NCBI RefSeq assembly: GCF_001561955.1
Contig: NZ_CP014223.1
Coordinates: 930,001 to 994,000, forward strand
Direction: 5' to 3'
Source of the DNA: Anaerotignum propionicum DSM 1682
GTDB taxonomy: Bacteria; Bacillota; Clostridia; Lachnospirales; Anaerotignaceae
Length of the DNA: 64,000 nt
Positions 18,123-27,926 of the stretch are shown piece by piece; position 1 is the stretch's first letter, and each line of letters opens with the position of its first letter. The position numbers were made by a program, and so were the translations under genes. Under the pieces are notes generated by a model. The model made no database searches. It had not been told where the DNA came from and saw nothing but the letters and a program-made list of their open reading frames with translations.

Positions 18123-19202
18123 TTATATGTGTTCGGCGATTGCTTCCCCCATTTCCTTTGTGCCAAGGAGAGTTGTGCCTTGGGAATAGATATCGGGAGT
18201 GCGCAAGCCTTGCTCTAAAACTGCCTTGACTGCATTCTCGATGGCTTCTGATTCTTTTTCCAAATGGAAAGAATATTTCAGCATCATTCCTGCGGAGAGA
18301 ATGGCAGCAATGGGATTTGCCTTGTTTTGTCCTGCAATGTCAGGAGCAGAGCCGTGGATGGGTTCATACATACCATGGGAGCTATCCCCTAAACTTGCTG
18401 ATGGAAGCAGGCCGATGGAACCTGTAATCATGCTTGCCTCATCGGATAAAATGTCTCCAAACATGTTGGAGGTAACAATCACGTCGAACTGCTTGGGATT
18501 GCGTACCAGCTGCATCGCCGCGTTATCTACATACATATAGGAAAGAACAACCTCGGGATACTCATTTTTTATTTCTTCTGCAACTTTTCTCCAAAGGCGG
18601 GAGGTTTCCAAAACGTTTGCTTTATCTACACAGCAAACTCTTTTTTCTCTCTGCATTGCAACTTCAAAAGCATTTTTTAAAATTCGTCTGATTTCAACTT
18701 CGCTATAGGTTTCTACATCGTAAGCCTCTTCGCCATATTTTCCTTCGCGATAGCCTCGCTCGCCAAAATAGATTCCCCCTGTTAATTCTCTTACAATGAG
18801 GATATCCAGTCCACCGGCAACGATTTCAGCTTTTAGAGGGCAAGCATCTGCCAAAGCGTCATAAATTTTTGCAGGACGCAAATTGGAAAACAGCCCCAAT
18901 TCTGACCGCAAGCCTAACAGTGCTTTTTCGGGACGCTGGGCATTGGGCACATTATCCCATTTTGGACCTCCCACAGCGCCCAGTATAACACCGTCTGCCG
19001 TTTTGCAAATGTTTAAAGTTTCTTTCGGTAAGCACTCTCCACAAGCATCAATGGCAGAGCCCCCAGCAAGAGCATATTCAAAAGTAAAGTTGTGATGAAA
19101 TTTTTCACCAACAACGTTTAATATTTTAATGGCTTCCTGAGTGACCTCTGGGCCGATACCGTCCCCTTGAATAACTGCAATTTTATATTCCCCCATAATC
19201 AT
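18123..19202 (-). CDS. leuB: 3-isopropylmalate dehydrogenase
   Basis: NAD-dependent oxidative decarboxylation of 3-isopropylmalate, the third step of leucine synthesis. 359 residues with GDGIGPEV near the N-terminus, the [11 protein letters not shown]-like block, ELTGGIYFG, and the metal-binding segment [14 protein letters not shown] followed by [12 protein letters not shown]. Last gene of the leuACDB operon; its start overlaps the leuD stop by four bases. Confidence 0.97.
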   Translation of the reverse strand: MIMGEYKIAVIQGDGIGPEVTQEAIKILNVVGEKFHHNFTFEYALAGGSAIDACGECLPKETLNICKTADGVILGAVGGPKWDNVPNAQRPEKALLGLRSELGLFSNLRPAKIYDALADACPLKAEIVAGGLDILIVRELTGGIYFGERGYREGKYGEEAYDVETYSEVEIRRILKNAFEVAMQREKRVCCVDKANVLETSRLWRKVAEEIKNEYPEVVLSYMYVDNAAMQLVRNPKQFDVIVTSNMFGDILSDEASMITGSIGLLPSASLGDSSHGMYEPIHGSAPDIAGQNKANPIAAILSAGMMLKYSFHLEKESEAIENAVKAVLEQGLRTPDIYSQGTTLLGTKEMGEAIAEHI

Positions 19203-19696
19203 AACCCCTTTATTTTTTCCTTTGTTTGCTCTACCAAGCCACCAGATGCCATAATTTCCTTAATAAATGGAGGGAAGGGCTGTGCCTGATAGGTACGATT
19301 TTTTGTATGGTTGGTGATGATGCCACTGTCAAAATCGATGCTTACCTCATCGCCGTTTTCCATGTCCTTTGCCGCTTCATCACATTCCAGAATAGGTAAA
19401 CCAATGTTTATGGCATTGCGGTAGAAAATGCGAGCAAAGGTGGAGGCAATGACACAGCTAATGCCTGCGCATTTGATTGCTAGTGGGGCGTGTTCTCTGG
19501 AAGAGCCACAGCCAAAGTTTTTCAATCCTACAATAATATCACCTTTTTGTGCTTTCTTAGTAAAATCAGGGTCAATATCAATCATGCAATACTTAGCCAA
19601 TTCCTCTCCATTGGATACGTTTAAGTATCTTGCAGGAATGATTACGTCGGTATCCACATTATCACCGTATTTTAGAACTTTTCCTTTTGCATTCAT
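19199..19696 (-). CDS. leuD: 3-isopropylmalate dehydratase small subunit
   Basis: 165 residues, the short bacterial/archaeal-type small subunit (swivel domain) that completes the LeuC aconitase-like enzyme. Shows [27 protein letters not shown] and AINIGLP. Overlaps leuC and leuB by four bases at each end, so the three are translationally coupled. Confidence 0.97.
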   Translation of the reverse strand: MNAKGKVLKYGDNVDTDVIIPARYLNVSNGEELAKYCMIDIDPDFTKKAQKGDIIVGLKNFGCGSSREHAPLAIKCAGISCVIASTFARIFYRNAINIGLPILECDEAAKDMENGDEVSIDFDSGIITNHTKNRTYQAQPFPPFIKEIMASGGLVEQTKEKIKGL

Positions 19697-20967
19697 TCAG
19701 CATTACCCCCAATCTTTCTAGGATCCGCAATTTTACCGGCAATGGCTGATGCTGCGGCTACTGCCGGGCTTGCCAGATAAACTTCGCTTTCCACATGCCC
19801 CATACGTCCCACAAAATTTCTGTTTGTAGTGGAGACACAACGTTCTCCTGCTGCCAAGATACCCATATGCCCTCCAAGGCAAGGACCACAGGTAGGCATG
19901 GAGAAGATGGCACCGGCTTCTATAAAGTCGGTTACATATTCACGGCGGATACATTCCAAATAAATTTCCTGTGTGGCAGGAATAATAATGGTACGAACGT
20001 GATCCGCAACTTTTTTACCACGAAGAATATCTGCGGCTATGGCCATATCTTCAATTCTGCCATTTGTACAGGAGCCAATTACCACCTGATCAATTTTTAC
20101 ATCTCCAACCTGATCAATGGTTCTGGTGTTATCAGGTAAGTGGGGGAAGGAAACCGTTGGCTCCAAGGAAGAGAGATCAATGGTTATTTCTTCATCATAT
20201 TCAGCGTCTGCATCCGCTTCAAAAATGTCAAAGGTTTTTTTAGAATGCTCCTTTGCATAGGCAATGCATGCCTCGTCAACAGGGAAAATACCGTTTTTTG
20301 CTCCCGCTTCGATTGCCATGTTTGCAATGGTGAAGCGGTCGTCCATGGTTAATTCTTTTATGCCTTCTCCGATAAATTCCATGGAGCGGTATAAAGCTCC
20401 GTCTACGCCAATTTTTCCGATAATATGTAAAATAACATCTTTGCCGCTGACATAGGGAGGTTTTTTGCCCACAATATGAAACTTAATTGCAGAGGGTACC
20501 TTAAACCAGCATTCCCCAGTAGCCATACCGATGGCCATATCCGTAGAGCCGATGCCGGTGGAGAAAGCACCCAATGCACCGTAGGTACAGGTATGACTGT
20601 CAGCGCCGATAATGACTTGACCTGGAACTACAATTCCCTGTTCAGGCAGCAGTGCGTGCTCGATGCCTGCTTTTCCAACATCGAAAAAGTTTTTTATGTT
20701 CATATCATAAGCAAAGGTACGACAGCTTTTACATTGTTCCGCCGCTTTAATATCCTTGTTAGGTGTGAAGTGATCCAGTACAATAACTACCTTATCTGTA
20801 TCAAAAACTTCTGTAGCACCTGTTTTTTTAAATTCGTTCAGCGCAACTGCTGTGGTAATGTCGTTGCCCATTACGATATCCAATTTGGCTTGGATTAACT
20901 GGCCCGGAACCACGCTATCTAACCCTGCGTGTTTTGCAAGTATTTTTTGTGTCATTGTCATTCCCAT
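19693..20967 (-). CDS. leuC: 3-isopropylmalate dehydratase large subunit
   Basis: Isomerises 2- to 3-isopropylmalate with a [4Fe-4S] cluster. 424 residues, the shorter HACN/LeuC-like form. Cluster cysteines are in GSCTNGR and in [23 protein letters not shown] is also present. The start is about 10 bases after AAAGGAAG; the nearby internal ATGs leave a few residues of doubt. Follows leuA by 52 bases. Confidence 0.96.
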   Translation of the reverse strand: MGMTMTQKILAKHAGLDSVVPGQLIQAKLDIVMGNDITTAVALNEFKKTGATEVFDTDKVVIVLDHFTPNKDIKAAEQCKSCRTFAYDMNIKNFFDVGKAGIEHALLPEQGIVVPGQVIIGADSHTCTYGALGAFSTGIGSTDMAIGMATGECWFKVPSAIKFHIVGKKPPYVSGKDVILHIIGKIGVDGALYRSMEFIGEGIKELTMDDRFTIANMAIEAGAKNGIFPVDEACIAYAKEHSKKTFDIFEADADAEYDEEITIDLSSLEPTVSFPHLPDNTRTIDQVGDVKIDQVVIGSCTNGRIEDMAIAADILRGKKVADHVRTIIIPATQEIYLECIRREYVTDFIEAGAIFSMPTCGPCLGGHMGILAAGERCVSTTNRNFVGRMGHVESEVYLASPAVAAASAIAGKIADPRKIGGNAE

Positions 20968-21019
20968 ATGAAATACTTCCTTTCAATAATTATTTATGAC
21001 CTTGAATGCACCTTGTTCT

Positions 21020-22684
21020 TTAAACTGACAGCATTTTGTTGATAGTACTCACCACTGCCCGCAGAGAGGACTTGCCTACACTGGAGGAAGTGCCAGCGCC
21101 ATAATATCGATTTCCTTGAGCATCCTTTGTTTCGATGTAGGAAATTGCTCTTGAATTCGTGCCCAATTCCATGGAGTGCCCTCGGTAATTGACAATGTCA
21201 ATGGGCATATGAATGAAATCATCTATGGCATGACAGAAAGCGGAAACAACACCGTTACCCTCGCCTTGAATGAAATGCCTTTCACCGTGGTAATCAATCT
21301 CTGCTTCAATGGCAAGAACATCCCGCTCGGGGTCTACGGTTTCCGTGCGGTATTGAATCAATTTTAATGGACTGCGAATATCGACGTATTCTTGATTGAA
21401 TATCTCGAATATCTTGTCAGGGCTCAGCTCACATTGCATTTCGTCCGAGACTCGGGTAACAACAGCACCCACATCCTTTTGGAACGATTTTGGCATATGC
21501 AAAGAATAATACTGCTCCAGAATAAAGGTAACGCCGCCTTTGCCTGATTGGCTGTTGATGCGAATAATGGGATCATAATTTCTTCCCACATCCATTGGAT
21601 CAATGGGCAGATAGGGAACTTCCCAATGCTCAGGATGATTTTTCATTCCTTCCATACCTTTGCGGATGGCATCCTGATGACTTCCAGAGAAGGCTGTGTA
21701 CACCAATTGCCCTGCATAAGGATGACGGGGATGAACATTCATCTTTGTGGTACTTTCATAAATTTCCACCACTTCATCAATTTTCGTAAAGTCTAACATG
21801 GGGTCAACGCCTTGGGTGAACAGGTTCATAGCAACGGTCATAATATCTGCATTACCGGTGCGCTCTCCATTGCCAAATAAAGTGCCCTCCACACGGTCAG
21901 CTCCTGCCAACATACCCAATTCTGTTGCTGCAACAGCGGTGCCACGGTCATTGTGGGCGTGAAGGCTCACCAATATATTTTCTCTGTTTTTCAAATTACG
22001 GCACATGTACTCAATCTGATCTGCATATAGGTTTGGCGTAGCCATTTCCACTGTTGCAGGCAGATTAATGATTACTTTATGATCTGCTGTTGGTTCCCAA
22101 ACATCAATGACTGCATTGCAGATTTTGGCGGCAAAATCCATTTCTGTCCCCGTGAAGCTTTCGGGAGAGTATTCAAAGCGGAAATTTGTTTCGGGATAGC
22201 TTTCTGCAATCTCACGAATCAGAGTGGCGCCATAAACCGCCAATTCTACGGTTTCCTGCTGAGAATTTCCGAAAACCACATCTCTTTGCAACGTAGATGT
22301 GGAATTATATAGATGGACGATAGCATTTTTTGCGCCCTTTAATGCTTCAAAGGTTTTTTGAATAATATGCCCGCGAGACTGGGTTAAAACCTGAACCGTA
22401 ACATCCTCGGGAATTAAGTTATTTTCAATCAAAGTTCTTGTAAAATCATATTCCGTTTCAGAAGCCGCGGGAAATCCGATTTCAATTTCCTTAAAGCCCA
22501 TTTTAACAAGAAAATCAAAGAATTCTAATTTTTGCTCCAGACCCATAGGTGTTTCCAATGCCTGATTGCCATCCCGAAGGTCAACACTGCACCAGTAGGG
22601 GGCTTTGGTGATTCTTTTGCTGGGCCAGATTCTATCAGACATTTCAACTGTTTCATAGGCTTTGTATTTTTGATAATTCTCCAT
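21020..22684 (-). CDS. leuA: 2-isopropylmalate synthase (long type)
   Basis: Condenses acetyl-CoA with 2-oxoisovalerate, the committed step to leucine. 554 residues: TIM barrel with the opening motif WCSVDLRDGNQAL and metal ligands in SLHAHNDRGTAVA, then a linker and a C-terminal regulatory domain (about 430-554) that gives leucine feedback. AAGGAGG lies 7 bases before the ATG. First gene of the operon, behind a Leu T-box with terminator, so it has two layers of control: tRNA charging and probably leucine inhibition. Confidence 0.97.
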   Translation of the reverse strand: MENYQKYKAYETVEMSDRIWPSKRITKAPYWCSVDLRDGNQALETPMGLEQKLEFFDFLVKMGFKEIEIGFPAASETEYDFTRTLIENNLIPEDVTVQVLTQSRGHIIQKTFEALKGAKNAIVHLYNSTSTLQRDVVFGNSQQETVELAVYGATLIREIAESYPETNFRFEYSPESFTGTEMDFAAKICNAVIDVWEPTADHKVIINLPATVEMATPNLYADQIEYMCRNLKNRENILVSLHAHNDRGTAVAATELGMLAGADRVEGTLFGNGERTGNADIMTVAMNLFTQGVDPMLDFTKIDEVVEIYESTTKMNVHPRHPYAGQLVYTAFSGSHQDAIRKGMEGMKNHPEHWEVPYLPIDPMDVGRNYDPIIRINSQSGKGGVTFILEQYYSLHMPKSFQKDVGAVVTRVSDEMQCELSPDKIFEIFNQEYVDIRSPLKLIQYRTETVDPERDVLAIEAEIDYHGERHFIQGEGNGVVSAFCHAIDDFIHMPIDIVNYRGHSMELGTNSRAISYIETKDAQGNRYYGAGTSSSVGKSSLRAVVSTINKMLSV

Positions 22685-22790
22685 TTTTCTTCCTCCTTAA
22701 AATCTCTTCTTTTCTCAGATTTTGTTTGATGCTGCAACAAGAAAAGAATTCTGCGCCACGAAAGTGGTATATAAAATTGATACCAAATAA

Positions 22791-23078
22791 AAAAGCCTTT
22801 CACCTGTTTGCAAATTCGCAAAGAGGTGAAAGGCTGACTTCCACGGTACCACTCTTATTCGCCTAAATAATTAAGGCGCACTTTTAGGATACAAGCATAT
22901 CCCTTTCCGTGTAACGGCGGAAATTCCGGGAACACCTACCGACGAAAGTCTTTTCAGTGTCCTGCTCCAAGGCGAGTTCGGCTCTTTTCGTAACACTGCC
23001 TCGCACCAACCGACAGCTCTCTGAAGATATCCAAGAATCTACTATTCCTTTTCGTTGCATTTTTATAGATACAATTTA
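22791..23078 (-). promoter_or_regulatory. T-box leader of leuACDB, Leu (CTC) specifier
   Basis: On the minus strand the leader contains AGTA, the AGAGAGC...GGTTGGTG distal stem I block, and GAACTCGCC in which CTC (22976-22974) is the specifier (Leu). It also has the T-box AGAGTGGTACCGTGGAA (22855-22839). The terminator competes with the antiterminator: GCCTTTCACCT pairs with AGGTGAAAGGC, then six T (about 22833-22791). All standard parts are present, so this is transcription antitermination by uncharged tRNA-Leu. Confidence 0.93.
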
Positions 23079-23084
23079 ATGAGT

Positions 23085-23113
23085 ACTCTAGCAGATAATT
23101 GTTCTTGTGTCAA
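23085..23113 (-). promoter_or_regulatory. Promoter of the leu T-box leader
   Basis: TTGACA (23113-23108), 17-base spacer and TAGAGT (23090-23085) on the minus strand. Confidence 0.75.
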
Positions 23114-23249
23114 TACCTTTTTGGTTAAAAAAATGCTTCGACTGAGAAAACCATAATATACAAGAAAAAGGAGGCCCGTGCAAAAGTAATTCTCAGAGCT
23201 TCCTCAATAAATTTCAAGTTGAGTCATAAAAAGTTTATTGAGATAAGGT

Positions 23250-23956
23250 TTAGGGAGTGTTAAGATCCCGAATGCCTTTGGCGAGATGATAGTGCATGGC
23301 CATGGCTGCTCCATCAGCATCTCTCATTTCAATGAACTCTGCAATTTTCCCATGATAGGTAAGGGCATTATCAATTGATTTTACATCTGTTCCGATTTGG
23401 GTTGCGGTAATAATAGAGTCCTTAACTGCCGCCGCCAAAGAAGGCATAATGAGCTGAATGATGTCGTTATGAGTAGCGGTAGCAATGGCAATATGGAAAA
23501 GTTGATCCTCCTTGATGATTGCCTCCTTCTGAACATCTTTTTCTAAAATATTCAGAGCTTCCATACGTTTTGCCGAGTCTATAATTTCTTGGAGTTCTTG
23601 AGGGGTACCGTTTTGTATGGCAAGGCGGATGCAAGAGGGTTCTAAAATCAAACGAAATTCGAACCAACTGTTTATCAGCTTCACTTTGTCCTTCAAATAA
23701 GTTACACCAAAAACATCGGCTGCTTGATCTTCCAAAGGAGAAACAAAAGTACCACTACCCCGCTTGATGGTTAAAATACCCTTTGCTGCCAGAAGCTTAA
23801 TTGCCTCACGCAATGTTGCACGGCTTATGCCCAATTGGGCGGAAAGCTCATGCTCGTTTGGTAATTTTTCGTTAGGTTTATATATTTTTTGTAAAAAATC
23901 ATATCGCTCAGTTCGTTTGCTGCAACTTGTGAGGCAGGAATAAATTCATTTTTCAC
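23250..23956 (-). pseudogene. GntR/FadR-type regulator with a frameshift near its N-terminus
   Basis: The intact downstream frame gives an FCD-type ligand domain and most of the wHTH (GISRATLREAIKLLAAKGIL). The missing start is in another frame: GTG at 23956, six bases after AAGGAGG, opens KNEFIPASQVAANELSDMI. The frames join if the six-T run (A at 23893-23898 on the plus strand) had seven, giving SDMIFLQKIYKPNEKLPNEHEL, a normal GntR N-terminus. So it carries a one-base slip in a homopolymer: a true lesion, phase variation or an assembly error. The neighbouring ilvD-TRAP operon is the likely target. Confidence 0.82.
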
Positions 23957-24350
23957 ATTTTTCCTCCTTGTTTTTTAAAGGTCAACAAAAACATCATAAA
24001 ACATTCTAGAAACAGCATTACAATTTTGGAATTTCCATTCGCTGGGTTAATTTATGTTATTTTAAACACTGTTCATTTATCCTAATCTCTTTAACTGTTT
24101 CTCAATAGCATTTCACTTTTCTTGAGAATGTTGATTATTTCTCCAAGGCAATTCACCCCAAAATTTCGGCAAGAAGTATTTTTCATTCTTCGCAATGCAG
24201 TAATGATAAAACGCATTATACGTCGCTTTTAGTGAAACATTTTAATGGCTTTTCGTAATTATAGCAAATACGTATAGGAATTTCAAACGGTACCTTAACA
24301 AGGCAACAGAGTTCGCTCATAAAAAAATTTATAATAAAGTTGTATGACCA

Positions 24351-24380
24351 ATTATAGCATTGCTTTTCTGTAGATGTCTA
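24351..24380 (-). promoter_or_regulatory. Promoter of the GntR-type gene with overlapping operator motif
   Basis: On the minus strand TAGACA (24380-24375), 18 bases, TATAAT (24356-24351). The motif TGACCAATT (24345-24353, plus strand) overlaps the -10 and recurs in the divergent promoter region, suggesting autoregulation. The leader from here to 23956 (about 380 bases) shows no other element. Confidence 0.6.
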
Positions 24381-24420
24381 TGCATGTTTGCACAAATTTG
24401 AAAAATGGGTAAATTTTTTA

Positions 24421-24448
24421 TTGACAATTGAAATAAAATGCATATAAT
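24421..24448 (+). promoter_or_regulatory. Promoter of ilvD-TRAP operon
   Basis: TTGACA (24421-24426), 16-base spacer, TATAAT (24443-24448), both perfect; transcription would start near 24455. Confidence 0.8.
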
Positions 24449-24471
24449 TTTTCATAACAAGAAAAGATGTC

Positions 24472-24484
24472 TGACCAATTTGGT
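24472..24484. promoter_or_regulatory. Candidate GntR-type operator
   Basis: TGACCAATTTGGT contains the palindrome ACCAA-T-TTGGT and shares TGACCAATT with the divergent regulator's own promoter. It sits about 20 bases after the predicted transcription start, a position suited to a roadblock repressor. Confidence 0.55.
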
Positions 24485-24545
24485 TGGTGAAATGTAATCT
24501 AAAGTGAGGCTGTGTTTATTTTTAAACATAAAGGAGGAGTGTAAT

Positions 24546-26207
24546 ATGAGAAGTGATGCAATGAAAACGGGGTCAACTAAGATTCCCCACAGGTCTTTGT
24601 TTAAAGCACTTGGGCTTACTGATGAGGAAATCAGAAGACCAATGATTGGTGTTGTTTGTGCCAAAAATGATATTATTCCGGGGCATGTTCACTTAGATAA
24701 AATTGCAGAGGCGGTACAGGCCGGTATCCGCATTGCGGGGGGAACCCCTTTTGTATTTCCTGCAATCGGCGTTTGCGACGGGATTGCTATGGGACATAGT
24801 GGCATGAAGTATTCTCTCATCAGCAGAGAACATATTGCAGATTCTGTAGAAATTATGGCAATGGCACATCCCTTTGATGCATTGGTTTTTATTCCCAATT
24901 GCGATAAAATCGTGCCCGGTATGCTTATGGCAGCGCTGAGACTGAATGTGCCCAGTATTTTTGTCAGTGGCGGCCCTATGATGCCCGGTAGAACGGTAGA
25001 CGGCAAACAAATCACCCTCTCCAATGCCTTTGAAGTGGTTGGTGCCATTGGCAAAGAGGGGATTACCCAGGAAGTTTTAGATGATGTTGAAAATAATGCT
25101 TGTCCCGGGTGTGGTTCTTGCGCGGGTATGTTTACCGCAAACTCCATGAACTGCATGACAGAGGTTGTTGGTTTAGGATTACCCGGAAACGGAACCATTC
25201 CTGCCATCAGTGCCGCAAGAATTCGCTTGGCAAAGGAAGCAGGCATGAAGATTATGGAGCTGTTGGATAAGAATATTTGCCCGAAAGATATTGTAACCGA
25301 GAAAACCTTAAGGAACGCTTTGCATGCGGATATGGCTTTGGGTTGTTCAACAAATACAATTCTTCACTTACCTGCGATTGCCCATGCAGCTGGTTTAAAA
25401 GTTGATTTTGAAGAAATCAATAAAATCAGCAAGGAAACACCTCATCTTGTAAAGTTAAGTCCGGCGGGTTCAGATTGTTTGGTGGATTTGGATTATGCAG
25501 GAGGCATTAGTGCCGTTATTCAGGAATTGGCTGAGTACGGTTTGTTTGATACAGATGTAATAACCTGTACAGGGAAAACGGTGAAGGAAAATATTGAAAA
25601 GGCAAGAGTTCTAGATGCCAATGTAATACGCTCCAAAGAAACCGCTTATTCTCCTGATGGCGGCTTGGCAATTTTATGGGGAAATATTGCCCCTGACGGA
25701 GCAGTTGTTAAGAAGGGTGCGGTACTGCCCGAAATGTTGGTGCATGAAGGTCCTGCAAAGGTATTTAACAGCGAAGAGGAATCCATTGAGGCAATCTTAA
25801 GTGACAAGGTTGTTGCAGGTGATGTTGTAGTCATTCGTTATGAAGGCCCAAAGGGCGGCCCGGGTATGAGAGAAATGCTTGCCCCCACAGCTTCGTTGGC
25901 TGGAAAAGGTTTGGATAATAGCGTGGCATTGATTACTGATGGCAGATTTTCCGGTGCCTCAAAGGGTGCCTCCATTGGTCATGTTTCTCCCGAGGCAGCA
26001 GCAGGGGGTGTCATTGGCTTAATTCAAGATGGCGATGTTATTAGTATTGATATGCTCAATAATAAACTGGAGCTTAAGGTTGCTGACGAGGAAATCGAAA
26101 GAAGAAGAAGCGAATTTAAGCCGGTTTTGAAAGAAGTGCCTGATGGTTATTTGAGAAGATACAGAGAGCTGGTAACCAGTGCGAATACAGGGGCTATATT
26201 CAAATAA
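24546..26207 (+). CDS. ilvD: Dihydroxy-acid dehydratase (IlvD/Edd family)
   Basis: 553 residues. Fe-S enzyme that dehydrates 2,3-dihydroxy acids; cluster cysteines are in NCDKIVPGM and [20 protein letters not shown], and [25 protein letters not shown] and ITDGRFSGA are further family blocks. Length and cysteine pattern match IlvD of valine/isoleucine/leucine synthesis, whose product feeds leuA nearby. However, it is controlled by a GntR regulator and followed by a TRAP transporter, a layout typical of sugar-acid dehydratases, so the true substrate is open. The ATG at 24546 follows AAAGGAGGAG; an earlier in-frame start at 24504 lacks a ribosome site. Confidence 0.88.
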   Translation: MRSDAMKTGSTKIPHRSLFKALGLTDEEIRRPMIGVVCAKNDIIPGHVHLDKIAEAVQAGIRIAGGTPFVFPAIGVCDGIAMGHSGMKYSLISREHIADSVEIMAMAHPFDALVFIPNCDKIVPGMLMAALRLNVPSIFVSGGPMMPGRTVDGKQITLSNAFEVVGAIGKEGITQEVLDDVENNACPGCGSCAGMFTANSMNCMTEVVGLGLPGNGTIPAISAARIRLAKEAGMKIMELLDKNICPKDIVTEKTLRNALHADMALGCSTNTILHLPAIAHAAGLKVDFEEINKISKETPHLVKLSPAGSDCLVDLDYAGGISAVIQELAEYGLFDTDVITCTGKTVKENIEKARVLDANVIRSKETAYSPDGGLAILWGNIAPDGAVVKKGAVLPEMLVHEGPAKVFNSEEESIEAILSDKVVAGDVVVIRYEGPKGGPGMREMLAPTASLAGKGLDNSVALITDGRFSGASKGASIGHVSPEAAAGGVIGLIQDGDVISIDMLNNKLELKVADEEIERRRSEFKPVLKEVPDGYLRRYRELVTSANTGAIFK

Positions 26208-26374
26208 TTTAATCTAGATGTTATCAGGAAAGCCTCTTTTAGAGGGTTATCAGTTGGGGTTTCAGGCTCTAAGCTTTTTAATATTTTGTGGCTTTTGATA
26301 AAGAAACCATAGAGTTTACAAAGCAGATTAGGGCTTCAGTCAAAATAATTTTTTAGCTAGGAAGGGGAAATCGT

Positions 26375-27400
26375 ATGAAACGCTTTATGTCAATGGTTGC
26401 CATGACAACCGCACTTGTTGTATCTTTGACCGCCTGTGGCGGTAATTCCGCTAAACCTGCAGCAGAGGGAAGCGGTGCTGCATCAGCAGAGCCTGTTGTG
26501 ATAAAGCTTGGTACAACAGTAAATGAACAAGACAGCTTTCAAGTTGCAGCGGAAAAATTCAAAGAGTTGGTTGCAGAAAAAACAAATGGGGCATACGCAA
26601 TCGAAATTTATCCCAATGGTTCTTTGGGCGATGAAAGAACCATGCTGGAAGGCATGCAGATGGGCACTTTGGATATGGGCATTATCACCAGTGGACCTTT
26701 CGTAAACTTCATTCCTGAAATGGGTGTATTGGACATGCCGTTCTTATTCCCAGACAATGCTTCTGCCTATAAGGTTTTAGACGGTGAAGTAGGTCAGGGC
26801 TTGCTGGACAAGTTTGAAGGTGCAAACCTGAAAGGCTTAGCTTATGCAGAAAGAGGTTTCAGAAACTTGACAAATAATGTTAAGCCTGTAACATCTGCCG
26901 CAGACGTAAACGGATTGAAGATTCGTGTTATGGAAAATGAGGTTTACATTTCCACTTTTGGTTCCTTGGGTGTAAATGCGGTGCCAATGGCATGGTCCGA
27001 GGCTTTGACAGCTTTACAGCAGCATACCATTGATGGTCAGGAAAATCCTGTTAACGTTATTCATTCCTTCAAATTATGGGAATCTCAGAAATATTTAACC
27101 ATGACTCGTCATGCTTATGCATCTGCAATTATTACAATGAGCTTGCAGAAATTTAATGCATTGCCTGAGGATGTGCAGGTTGCATTCAAGGAAGCTGCAC
27201 AGGAAGCTGCTGAATATGAACGTCAGTGGGTTGCAGATAACGAAGCAAGCCAGCTGGAGGATATTAAAGCAAACGGCGTAGAAGTAGTTGAAAATCCTGA
27301 TATTGAATCCTTTAAAACCGCGGTACAGCCTACTTATGATAAATATGGCTCCAAGTATTCAGATTTAATTGCGCAGATTCAAGATGTATTAAGCAAATAA
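26375..27400 (+). CDS. TRAP transporter substrate-binding lipoprotein (DctP family)
   Basis: 341 residues. Signal peptide with lipobox LTACGG (Cys21), a short Ala/Ser/Gly linker, then a DctP fold with YPNGSLGDERTMLEG, ITSGPF and the conserved FRNLTNNVKPV and GLKIRVMEN segments. It captures an organic acid outside the membrane and delivers it to DctQM. Followed by dctQ (31 bases) and dctM (overlapping). Ligand not deducible; the ilvD-like gene in front suggests a hydroxy- or sugar acid. Confidence 0.93.
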   Translation: MKRFMSMVAMTTALVVSLTACGGNSAKPAAEGSGAASAEPVVIKLGTTVNEQDSFQVAAEKFKELVAEKTNGAYAIEIYPNGSLGDERTMLEGMQMGTLDMGIITSGPFVNFIPEMGVLDMPFLFPDNASAYKVLDGEVGQGLLDKFEGANLKGLAYAERGFRNLTNNVKPVTSAADVNGLKIRVMENEVYISTFGSLGVNAVPMAWSEALTALQQHTIDGQENPVNVIHSFKLWESQKYLTMTRHAYASAIITMSLQKFNALPEDVQVAFKEAAQEAAEYERQWVADNEASQLEDIKANGVEVVENPDIESFKTAVQPTYDKYGSKYSDLIAQIQDVLSK

Positions 27401-27431
27401 TTAATTTGCTTAAGTTAAGGGAGGGCTACTT

Positions 27432-27926
27432 ATGTCAGTCATAACATTTTTTAGAAAACTAAGCGATGCCATTAACAAAGTGTGTTTGACAATTTGTGTA
27501 GCCCTTCTGGGCGCAATGGTAGTAACTACATCTGTTCAAATCATTTGCCGTGTATTTTTTACAGCAATCTCTTGGAGCGAAGAGCTTGCCAGATATTTTT
27601 TGATTTGGACCTCCCTGCTTGGGGCGGGTTGTGTTTATAAATCAGGAAGCAATATTGCAGTTTTGTTTGTTCAGGGCTTATTGCCTCAAGGGTTGAAAAA
27701 ATTTGCAAAAATTTTGGTTCACATTTTGTGCGGATTCTTTTTTGCCCTTGCAATTTACCACGGCATTCGTTATATGGGGATGATGGGTATACAAAAATCA
27801 GCGTCTTTACATATTCCAATGAAATTCATGTATTTAGCCATCCCTTTGGGTTGTGGCATTATGGAATTTCATGTAATTGATGCAATTTTAGGTGAAATAT
27901 TTGGGAAGGAGGGAGAAGAATCATGA
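27432..27926 (+). CDS. TRAP transporter small membrane subunit (DctQ)
   Basis: 164 residues with four membrane helices and the family segments SWSEELARYFLIW and KSASLHIPMKFMYLAIPLG. It joins the receptor to the large subunit. AGGGAGGGC precedes the ATG. Its stop overlaps the dctM start by four bases. Confidence 0.93.
   Translation: MSVITFFRKLSDAINKVCLTICVALLGAMVVTTSVQIICRVFFTAISWSEELARYFLIWTSLLGAGCVYKSGSNIAVLFVQGLLPQGLKKFAKILVHILCGFFFALAIYHGIRYMGMMGIQKSASLHIPMKFMYLAIPLGCGIMEFHVIDAILGEIFGKEGEES

Noticed and set aside
24504-24545. 14-residue N-terminal extension of the dehydratase
   Set aside because: The ribosome site AAAGGAGGAG directly precedes the ATG at 24546, so the extension is untranslated.
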